In this document: in pieces, positions 22,701 to 34,700 of the stretch
Layout of the letters: the number at the start of each line of letters is the position of its first letter
Numbering within the stretch: the first letter of the stretch is position 1
NCBI GenBank assembly: GCA_025618425.1
Contig: CM046845.1
Span: 9,505,439-9,569,438 of the forward strand
Reading direction: 5' to 3'
DNA from: Heliocidaris tuberculata
Taxonomy: Eukaryota; Echinodermata; Echinoidea; Camarodonta; Echinometridae
Length of the DNA: 64,000 nucleotides
The notes under the pieces: model-generated
The model's database searches: none
What the model was told of the DNA's origin: nothing
What the model saw: the letters and a program-made list of their open reading frames with translations, nothing else
Position numbers and translations under genes: made by a program

Positions 22701-25700
22701 CTATGTGAATATTTGCAATTCACATAATTTTCAACCTATGCTGTGAAAGATTTGTGAAAATGGGCATAAAAAGTTGTTCTATTTACTGTTTAAAAAAAAC
22801 CGACCTGTCTGGATAACCACCCTGTCCGGATACACAATGTCTGGGTATATATTTCTTGGTCACCACATTTAAACTTACTTCAGATAAATTTGACATCCTT
22901 CAATTTCTCATTTTGAAAAAAACAACTCGGTCTGATACGATCAAAAGTGTCTTTTTTACACCTTGTATCATCAGTAATCAGAGATGCCAAGGTCAGAGTC
23001 TCAGAGACCAGCTAGGAGTGAAATTTTCAGCGCGTTAGCATGGTGAAGGCAATGGAGTGATACGACCGAGCGAGGGGAGGGGGTGCCCCCCTCCCACGGT
23101 AGGGAGCTTTAGCATTTTTGAGCTCTAAATCTTGCGATCTGGTGCATACTGAAGTGACTATTTTAGCTTAGACAAAAGGAGGGGGAGGGGATTTCGGCCA
23201 CTTAAGACAAAATCCAATTTTTTTTTTTTTGACTCTTAAGGCCTATTTCCCATTTACTTTCACTTCTTACTCAAATCATGAAAGCCAATAATGTTACTAT
23301 TTTTCAACCCCCCCCCCCCCCCGAAAAAAAAAGAAAATGAAAACCCATTTTCATTTTCGCTGTCTCGGAGGCAGTTTTTGGGCTATATAAGGTGAGCTTT
23401 CGGCCGCATGTACAAAGTCAGTGGGGAGCGCGCTTGCGCGCCCTGTGTGTTCGCCTGCTGATCAAAAAATCCAGCGGCCCAAGCCTGCGTCCCAAGCCTG
23501 CGTCCCACCCTGCAGCTAGCTCAGGGCATGCAATCCGGCTGAATCTCATGCAATCACTATCTTTGACTGCACTGTAACATGCGATTGGACGTACTAAAAA
23601 TCCCGATCCAAAACTGAAAACATCTTGAAATACAGCTCAGTTTTTGGAACCCACTTTCCATACGGACACGCATAAGATATGTGAATGTTCAGATTAGGGT
23701 AGCGGGAGTGCGGGACCACAGATTACATCACTAAAATGTGATATGGCACTATTACAGTGGCAGTATTACAGTCGTCCACACTATATAGACTCGCAATTTT
23801 GTTTTCCCTGGTACAGTTTGGCTGTGATGCCTGAGAAAAAGGTTACCGGGAGTGTGAGCGTGAGAGAGAGCCCTGAGGCGTGACTGTCACGCGTAGTGCA
23901 TGAGACTTGGTAGGTCTGAGTAATTGATTCAGAAAATAGCACAGGACTCCACACTAACATTTTTGTTGGATGTCGGGATTGAAGTTATTGTCGTCTGTAT
24001 GCATAAGCCCTATGTAAAAATGTTGAAATTTGTGGTGTCCAGTCTCAGATTTTGGGCACCACTGTGTCCCGGATGCCTGTTAGTGTTGAGCTCTGCATGC
24101 AACACTCGGTGTGTATCACACCTGGCATTCTAGAACTGCTTTTGCTGCTCAGCGTCTTGGTGTGTTGCCTGAATGAGGTGCTGTGGAATGTCAGATGTCA
24201 TGCACAATGGGCATTATACTGTTCTGAATAAATTACTGATACCTTGTAGAATAGATCTGTTCACAAATATATTCAAATTTTATGCATACTTTTAAAACAA
24301 AGGTTGTTCTTGACAACTTGAAAGCTTATCAAAGGCTTGTCCGTCATAGCAACAAGTAATGTATGCAAACTGGATTCCAAGTGTTGTAGTTCATGCATTA
24401 ATAACAGGTTAATGGAATACCTCGTTACAAGGTCCCCAGGAAAGAAACATCCATAAATTTGAATAACATTGTGAACAGGTCTATTTGTATAACATTCCAA
24501 ATGTACAAGTGCTATGAACATGACGGTCAAAGAGAGTGGACAGAATAAACAACCCCTCACTCTACCCTTCACATTGGTTCTGGTAGTTAAAATAACATCC
24601 CTTCACTGCTATTCTGTAAAAATATGTAGAACAGGGCCCTTTTGCATAAAACTTTTATATCATGATTTATGTCATGATTCATGACATACATGTAAATCCC
24701 CGAATCACAACATAAACATAAATGTCAATGACATAGTTTATGAGGAGATTTATGTCACGATTCACTAAAAGTTTTATGCAACAGGGCCCCGGTGTCACAT
24801 GCACATTCGCCTGTTGTACGTATTTTACATGATAGAAGTGAAGGGATGTTCTTTTGTCTACCAGAGCAATTGTGGAGGGTAGAATGAGGAGTTGTTTATT
24901 TTGTCCACTCTCTTTGTCCGTTATATTCATAGTGATAGCTTCCCCCTGTTCTCCACAAATCTACAACATGTTCATGTAGCTCTGTACATAGCATTTGACA
25001 TCAGTGGCTTAAAACTCACTCTTTCTGATTAGTGTGGTTGTACATAATTCTGGATACATGTATGGGTCAATCACCCATAGACTATCAAGGCATGTGTATG
25101 TATTTGATACGCACACACATGTCGCTTACAAGTAAGTATTGTTGGCATCATCATGCCATTCACTCTGCACAGAAGCGCTTCATTGCGTTACATGCGTTGG
25201 TTTCCTCATTCCCTGTCCATGGCCTCTGCACTTTGGTTTCTTCAACCACGATATAGCTTTATTTTTCAGTGTTTGTCGATATTATATTAATGATTCATAT
25301 TTGACCCTACAGTGTAGGCCTCTAGTGCATCTTATGGAACTGGTAATCCGATTATTGGTTATAGACAGACTGTTTGTTTAGGAAGTAAAATTGATATGGC
25401 GGCGGTGCCTTGAAAATGTATTTTACCAGTAGTGCCATCATCAGCAAGGATGCCTTGGTCACTTTGTCAGGATCACTCACTACCAAGAACCATTGTCTTG
25501 AAATTTTTGTGCGAAATTTCAGTTGGTTCACTTCTGTTGTTAGCTACAATCACTCATAGCGACATTACTATACTTCGTGTGTAGACTCTAGGCAGTCATC
25601 CACCTCGACACTTTCAAAACACCACTGCACAAAAGTCACCAACATTCACTCATAATCGGCATTTAATTTACAAGAAACGACACCAACATATTCATGAAAT

Positions 25701-28700
25701 ACAATAAATTCAACTCACCGATGTTGGAAAAGATAATTCCGAAAATGAAATCTGTAATTTACTGTCACTTCTGGCGAAACGGGGTATCGCAAGTCATGAT
25801 GTACATTTCCTGATCGCCGCGAGCGCTGACATCTCCCGCTAAAAAATTCGGTCGTTAAAAGTTCGGTTCCTATCGCGCACACGTAAGTCCCGATATTCCG
25901 TGTGTGCGATCGTAGAGATCGATGTGCACGCGATACCGAGTTTCGTTGTGGACAAAATTTTATTGGCCGATTTAGTCTAAAAACATCGGCACCATGAAAA
26001 CAACATGCGATCGCAAAAAAAATTGGCGGGGATTTCTTAGGTTTTGGACATGATTTTGACTTTGGATTTTGCTGGAAATATCAGAAGTTTTTCCTAACGG
26101 CCATTTAAGGTAGGAAAGAGATTTTAAAGGGCTGAATTTGAAAGGAAGTATTTTAAATATTTATCTTACTTTTCCTCCCATACCTTAAGTACATGCGATA
26201 GAAAATGACTAGTATTTTTGCATTCGTCCCGCGTAGTGGTCAGTATGACCACTATACGTGGTGTGGCTACAATGTGCCCACTCACGGAACCATCACTATG
26301 TGGGGCTGTGTCGATTTCGGCGGCGGTCACGACTTCTAAGTTGAAGAGGTGGTAAAACACCAATGTAATCAGTAAAATTTTGAGAAAATACTTCCTTCTA
26401 CATTTTAGGATGATCCAGATTCTTCAATAGGATCTTTATCATCTTGATCAAGTGAAATTTTCAGGCTGTTTTTGAATGGTAATCTTGCTCCTTTCCAGCA
26501 CACATATACATGTATGTGCTAGAGGTCACACACTTGCTATGGGAGGCAATTTTCTGTGGTATGAAGGTACAGGGTGCAAGGTCTTCTAATAACCTTGCAT
26601 GTGTTTGAGTGCAGTGTGCCTAGCCTGGAAGACTTCCTGGAGCAAAGAACCTGTCAGTAGCGCGGGCCAGTGAGAAAGTGATGGCTTTTTAAGAAAGAGT
26701 AGCGTTAAACCTTTTTTTTTTTTTTTTTACTCTTCTAGAGCCCTTTCTAGTCCTTTTTTGTACCTGAGGAAATTTTAAATTCACAAACTAAAAATCATTT
26801 ACACAGCACTGAACCAGAATTATTAGATTGATGACATGCATGTGCACTGTAGTATAAAATATTAAGAAAAAAATTTTGATTGATTTTTTTTTTTTAGTGT
26901 TGGATCAGAAGAAGATTCCGTAGAGGACGTGCCTCTGGTCATGGGGGAGGACGGCTTCGATAACGAGAACGAGTCATTGACTCGACGAGGCACCCGCAGG
27001 CAAGACCCCATCACACGTTGTCTATGCAGCATCAACAATGCCTGTGCAAGGTATGTAATCAGTCAATTGTGGTTTCCTGTTCAGTGATATGTGGCATTTT
27101 GTAAAGCTGTACTTCTTCTCTAAACTGCTTTAGGTTTTTTGTGTGCTTAAATTATACTTATTTCACTTAACGAAAGCTACATGCATTCAAAGTTCTCTCT
27201 TTTTTGTGCAATTTAAATACATGCACCTGAAGGTATGTTAATTCAAGACTTCAAGTGTTCCAATCATTCAAACAATTTTGTATTTATCTTTTTAATCTGT
27301 ATTTTTAATGCAGTTTTAATGATGTTTATGGATAAGTTGGACAGATCTGACTAAGTCTTTGAGGATGTCAAAAGCAATTTCATCAAGAAGACCTGTACAA
27401 TATTGGAGCATTACTGATTTAAATAAAATAACTAAGGAAATACTTCTGAAATTTTGTTGAAATGCAACAAAAAATAATCACTCATAAATTATTTTTGTAT
27501 TTTCAAAAAAATGTTGGCCAGAAAAAAATTCATTTAGGGGAGAGTATTAGTGTTCTAAATAAGGTAATGTCCCATATTAGATCTACCAAATAATCTGTTT
27601 CTCTTCTACCGTATAGGTGCAACATTAAAGGTAACAGATAGTTTTGGGAAGCTCTCAAACACTTTTCGTGAGATTTCTTTGATTTTACTTAATAAATAGC
27701 AGGGTACTAACATAACTAAGATGCTGTGAAGTTTTTTCCTCCTCAAGTGAAATATTCATCGAATGAGAGGTGAAAAGTAATAAAAATCCCTGGCCCAAAA
27801 AAGAGGGGGTGTAAATTCATACAACGGCCACACATATTACGCACATGGGGATTGCTGTGTGTTATAGATACGCTACACACAGTGCGAAGCGCTGGGTTTA
27901 TTGTGCGGGGAACCTTCGGGTGGATATGGTCTTAGCGTGAGGCAGTGAAAAGCCGTTACCAAGCGTTTCTTACAGATATTTACACTAAAAATTGTTCGAA
28001 ATCGTGAATGGAATGTTAAATAATCTCGTACATGTGTCTTATGATAAAAGGAGAATAGTATGTGACTATGTTAGATAAGTTTCTTGCCAGTTTTTTTTTG
28101 CTACCAAGACTGTGAGCTTTAAGGGCGATAACTTAAAAAATTAAATAAATCAATTGAAAAATCGAATAAATCACAATTTGATTCAATTAAAATCCCATTC
28201 AAAAAGAAAAAATTCACAATATTTTTCCTACCCTGCAGTATTGTTTGATGATGTGACAGTATACAGTACTTGTTCGGTAGATCTACCTGCCTTGTGCCTG
28301 CAAAGCAGTCAGTTAGAAATGGGTACATACGATCGTAGACGCGTTCTGAGTTCATAAAAATACGAGCTGGGAACATCTTACGATTTTATTGCACTGGGGT
28401 TGTTTAGGTTAAAAAATATTTCACTACACAGCTGAAGTATACCTAGATGTTTGTTAATTGTCTGTATGTTGATCGCAAATCAACGTCTTGAAAAAAGAGA
28501 AAAAAAATCACAAAACTTGATATGGTACCAGAATCCTTAAAGACTGAAATTAACATTCCACCTTGTTTGTGTATGACCTAGCCTGAAGTGGTGGTACATG
28601 TACCACAGTGTCAGGGAGTGAACAGTGTAGAAGCAGTGCACTTTATTTACATTATTTGTACAGACCCACATTTAACATGTTCATGTACATTTATTTTCAA

Positions 28701-31700
28701 AAATTTTATCAATATTTACATGTACATTACCAATACAACATGAGATGATCATGTACATGAAAATTGCATTTCAAAGCTGCAGGAAAATCTTGTGTACTGA
28801 AAAAAAATGATCATTTGTTTAGAACTTGAGATATTGACTTATTTCTGTATACAAACAAGCTACATGTATGTAAACTGTATCTCCTACAATTGAAGTTCTC
28901 AACTGTACAAAGTCCTGCTTTGCAGCTAACTATTCTCATACATTTTGTAAATTTAAATTTTATGGATGTTTGACATCATTTTTTCATGGTACATGTACAT
29001 TGTATGTACAGTGAAAATGCATGTAGGTGACTTTATAGAAACACGTTTAGTTTTTTCTCCATTTTTTAAAAACCATTGCAATTACTCTGAGCACTTAAAA
29101 TAGACTACACTGTATGTTTAATCCAAGAAATGACTCATATTTGAAATTGAAATATTACAATGTGTTATTGCACAAATTGTGTTTGATATGGAACCATAGA
29201 TGTAGAAGATTCCATTATGACGGGACGTACATGTATGACCTTTCCAATAAAAAAACCATACATTGTACATGTACATAGTAAATTATGTCATGTTATTGTA
29301 TTGCTCTGCACTAACTTCGGTTTGTTTGTTGGGTGTCCAAATTATAGTTTGTTGGTGATATACCGGTGTGCTTGAGTCCCCTGTTAAAATTTTGAAATTG
29401 TGGGAGTGACAGGGGCTTCCGAAATTGGAAATTTGGGGCCCCACATATCCCGGGCTCCTGTTACATGTAGTGTCAAGTCCTTTAATAGCCCTGCGCAATC
29501 TTACAGAGGGACATTGTGTATTTGCCTATTTGGGCGTGTTTCTTTTTCTTCAGCTCATTTAAGATGTATTCATGAATTCAATATTGTCCTATGGTGTCCA
29601 CTACAGATGCTGTGCCTCGTTCAAGCTGAGATGTAAACCGGAGAAGGAGCTGTACCCACGGACGGTATGGCTAGGCAAGGCAGGCCCCCAGCAAGAGAAA
29701 TATCCACCCAACAAGATCTGCAATCAGAAATACAACATCTTCACATTTATCCCTCTGGTAAGACACCTTGATTTCATATGGCGTCTGTTTGGAGCCAGAA
29801 GGGCATTAACTCATACTGTATACTTTAACACAGTTACCGCCCTTCCTGCTCCAAACGGACAATATCATTGCAATCGTTTTTAAGCAAGTCCACATGCATC
29901 AACCAATTGTAGACGGCCAAAACTAGTTTGAAATTTCGCTTGAATCCTGACGATTAGTATAGAGCTGTAAGAAAAAAAAAAAGTAAACTGAAGAAGGGAG
30001 CACTTTAGCTCTCAAAAAACAAAAGAATACAAAGCCACCCCAAGAGGAAATCTTGATTTTTTTTTTTTCTGCCCAAGATTACAAAAAGAACTTCTAATAT
30101 TTGCAGAAGTAATTAAAAGAAAATCAATGTAAAAAACCTTTTTCTTAACCCAAGTCTTTTGAATCAGAATACTAGGAATTGCACATTATACATGTACATG
30201 TATGTACATGAGCAGAAATACCAAAAGAAATTAAAGAAAATTTTGAGTCCATTTTAAAGCAGTACCCTGCATCAATCTGGAATAAGAATGGTTGAAATGT
30301 AAATAAACATTAAAGTCTCCAAATTGGTAATGTGATGTAAAATTTATAATCACCTGTTGCATGAATAAGTTACTAATTTTTTGTTTAATATAGTGATTTC
30401 CATTCATGTTGGTTCATTTAATATACATTTTTATTTTTATGCCTCCGCCCACCGAAGGTGGTGCCGGAGGCATTATGTTTTTGGGTTGTCCGTCCGTCTT
30501 CGTCCCGCTTTCTGCGATAACTCAAGAACCACATGAGGTATGAACTTCAAACTTGGTGCTAGTATGTATCACCATAGGAAGAGGATTTGATTAGATTTTG
30601 GGGTATGTAGGTCAAAGGTCATAGGTCAATTTCTGAAATTGCAGGTGTTAGCCTTGTTAACTCGACATCTCAAGAACCATTTGAGGTATGAACTTTAAAC
30701 TTGATACTAGTATGTATCACCATAGAAAGACGATCTGATTAGATTTTGGGATATGTAGGTCAAAGGTCATAGAGGTCAATTCTGAAATTATAGGTTTTAG
30801 CCTTAACGTGATATCTCAAGAACCATTTGATCCATTAACATCAAACTTGGAACTAGTATGCATCACCATAATGAGAGGAACTGATTAGATTTTTGTTCAC
30901 GTAGGTCAAAGGTGACAGGTCATAGAGGTCATACAGGTGTATATGAAATTAATGTTTTTTTTACCTTTGTTATTACCATATACATGTATATCTCAACTAT
31001 TTTGTATTCATGACGAGGAGGAGATAAACCGATCAGACTTTTGGGTTATAAGGTGTAAGGTCAAATGTCAAAGAGGTCAGTTAACATGAACATGTAATTA
31101 GAGGCTTTTTATTCTGGTTATCACAATATTTCAAGAACAGTTTGAGCCATCAACTGAATTTAGGCGGAGGCATACCAGAGACGCATTCGCATTCATCTTG
31201 TTGTTTTAAACTACATGTATGCACATGTTTATGTAGGAGTGGAAATTAATAATAATTGGTGTCAATTTGAGGGGGAAAAGATTCCCTAATTGTCCCCGCC
31301 GAACGAAGTTCGCGAGGGGACTATGAAACGGGCTCCGTTCGTGTGTGCGTGTGTCCGTCCGTCCGTCCGTCCGTGCGTCCGTCTGTCTGTTAGAAAATGC
31401 TACTTCTCCGTCATTTCTTGGCTGATTTTGATTCTGATTGTTTTATCTGATAGGGCTGGGTGGGGGCTTCCAAACTTCTACACAGAATTTTGAAATTCAT
31501 TAATTATGCAAATTTATGCAAATTTATTCAAAATTGACGAAAAATGCTACTTCTCCTCTATTTCACATCGGATTTTGATTCCGATTGTTTTATCTGATAG
31601 GGCTGGGTGGGGGCTTCCAAACTTCTACACAGAATTTTGAAATTCATTAATTATGCAAATTTATGCAAATTTATTCAAAATTGACGAAAAATGCTACTTC

Positions 31701-34700
31701 TCCTCTATTTCACATCGGATTTTCATTCCGATTATTTTATCTGATAGGGCTGGGTGGGGGCTTCCAAACTTCTACACAGAATTTTGAAATTCATTAATTA
31801 TGCAAATTTATGCAAATTTATTCAAAATTGACGAAAAATGCTACTTCTCTATTTCACATCGGATTTTGATTCCGATTGTTTTATCTGATAGGGCTGGGTG
31901 GGGGCTTCCAAACTTCTACACAGAATTTTGAAATTCATTAATTATGCAAATTTATGCAAATTTAGTCAAAATTGACGAAAAATGCTACTTCTCCTCTATT
32001 TCACATCGGATTTTGATTCAGATTGTTTTATCTGATAGGGCTGGGTGGGGGCTTCCAAACTTCTACACAGAATTTTGAAATTCATTATTCATGCAAATTT
32101 ATGCAAATCTATTCAAAATGGCTGAAGGTTCATAATGTTTTCATTTTTTATATTTCAGTTGTATACATGCATTGTTGGTATTCTCTTCTTTTGCATGCAG
32201 TAACATTATTATTTTATTCACTAAAGTTTTTCACTGAAGTTTTAAGGTTCAGGCTAGTTAATTTCCACAGATCTGCACTTCTGGCGGGGACATTTATTAC
32301 GCATTGCGTAATTTACTCATTCACTTGTTTCATTTAGATCTGAACTGCTGTGGGTTACAGAAGCACCATGTAGCATCACATAGTGATATATATATATGAA
32401 AAGATAAAGAGATTTTTTTTCACTGCACATGTTTGTAAAATGTACCCTGATTACGATGAAGGAAAATATTAAGAACTTTAAACTGGCTTTAATGCACCAT
32501 AAAGATCAAGATCTGCTATTCTGTAACTCATCTGTACATAACTTTAGTTTAAATTGTTTTTCCATTCATAACTGATATTCTTAATGTTGTTGAGTTACAC
32601 TATAAAGCAGAGATATTTCCATTTCTACAGTATAAGATGTATGTAAAGATCAAGATCTGCTATTCTGTAACTCATCTGTACATAACTTTAGTTCAAATTA
32701 TTTTTCCCTTCATAATTGCCAGAGTTTTATTGTTGAAAAGGTGTATTTTGTAGCCATTCTTAATGTTGTTGAGTTACACTATAAAACAGAGGTATTTGCA
32801 ATAGACCAGTGTGCATTCAAATGAATCAGGACACTTACATGTATTCCCCAAGTGCCTAGTGATGAATTCTATTCCACTGACGTTATGATGTGTTTTCTGT
32901 ACTTTTTACAGGATGTCAGAATACACATTTTATTTTAAGGTGTTGCTGGGTTGGGCAAACCTCAGACAATTTTTTTAAGGTTGTTCTGAGCAACATCTAG
33001 AAAATCGGGTTATTGGCTTAATATCTTTCTATGCAGTCTGTGAATGGTACAATTTGTGAGTCACAATCTCCGTGTTTACATTTCAGTCTAAATGTAAACA
33101 CAGATGTCTCCGAATGTAAATGGTCTAATATTTTGACCTTTATTCATACATGCACAGTAACACTTGTTTCGCTCTCGATGGTGTTGCTGATGGAGTTGAT
33201 TGTAATTTGAGACCAGAAATAATGTTGTTTTTTTTTTTTTTAAGGAAATCTTTCTGGTCACATGTACATTTCACGTCTGTGGATGTGTAAATATTCATGT
33301 ACGCAGTACTGCATTTTAAACACTAAACTCATTTTCATACATGTGTATTAAAAAACGCTCTATAAATATTTTATAGCTGACACCAGTCTCCAATGTCTGA
33401 AGACAGCAAAGTAACCTACAATGTATAAAAACAAAGGTCTACTGAAATTTCTAGGAAAATGCCTATTTTTTTCAGGATGACTGTGCAAGGGGATAGATAC
33501 ATGTATTAGAGAATGGGAAAAAATAGAAAAAAGATGGCACTTTCTCCTTGAAATGCAATACACTGAACGTAGTAAATTTTTGGTCCCCCCTTCATTTTCC
33601 ATATGGGTCAAAAACTCACTGAGGCAAAAGGAAAAGAAAAAAGCTGGGGGGGGGGGGGAGGGGGGTAGCAGGAACAGAAAAAAAAAAGGACTGAGAGGGA
33701 GAGGGAGAGTGAGAGAGAGAGAGAGAGAAAAAAAAAACACTAATTACTTTCAACTTCCCCCTTTCCTTTTTTGTATAGAAATATTTCACTGAGCATTTGT
33801 ATTTTTTTTAAGTTATCTAAAAATGGATCATGGCCAGAATGTACATTGTACATGTATGTTAAATTTCTTTCTTAAAAATACCCCTACCCAGTTGAGAAAT
33901 GAGCAAATTCATTTTAAGTAAATCGTAAATGGTAACTATCAATCAGACAATGTACACGTACATGTACCTGGCAAGATCTTTAATACTTCTCTCTCAGAAT
34001 CATGTGATTCTATGCAATAAAACTGAATTACCATCATTAATATGTCGGCTGAACTTTGTTTATCCTAGTATGGTCTACATTTGTACAGTATTTATGTATG
34101 AATTCATGATGACCTTAATTTTATGCTTATCAGGTTGAAAGTCCTTAAAAATGTTTTGCCTTTTATTAAACTATTTTTTCCCCTTTGACAGAACTTTGTG
34201 CTTCTGGTTCTCATTATGAAGGAAATTAATGTTTTATATTTATGTTTAACATGCAATAAATAATCTAAGGAAATATGGACAGTTACATGTAGGCACATGT
34301 TCATGTAAGAAATTCATTTATCATACTTTTCAACTGGTTTGAGCCTGTGTACGTGTACATGTACATGTAGCGCCTCCCACGGACTAGTGAAATTTTGTAC
34401 AATTGACCGCATATATATTGTAGACCTACAATACATGTAGCATCTGCATGTGCAGAGGGAGAGGGAGAGAGAAAGAGAGAGAGGGAAAAAAAACTAATTA
34501 TTTTCAACTTCCCCCTTTCTTTTTTTACATAGAAATATTTCACTGAGCATTTGTAATTTTCACTTATCTTACCATTCATAATAAAATGGATCATGGCCAG
34601 AATGTTTGTTAAAAATTTCCCTACCTAGATGAGAAATGAGCAAATTCATTTAAGTGCATCGTAAATGGTAACTATCAATCAGACAATGTACACGTACCTG

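Larger units (their letters stand above)
19711..26897. other. ATP9-like intron 1 (7.2 kb)
   Basis: Filled with foldback elements (20132, 21178, 21693, 24632), two pairs of dispersed repeat copies (21890/26270 and 22340/25571), a poly-G run (about 22600), a C-run (about 23310) and a CpG-dense patch at 25810-26010. No supported gene; open frames here are short and lack homologous motifs. Confidence 0.8.
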
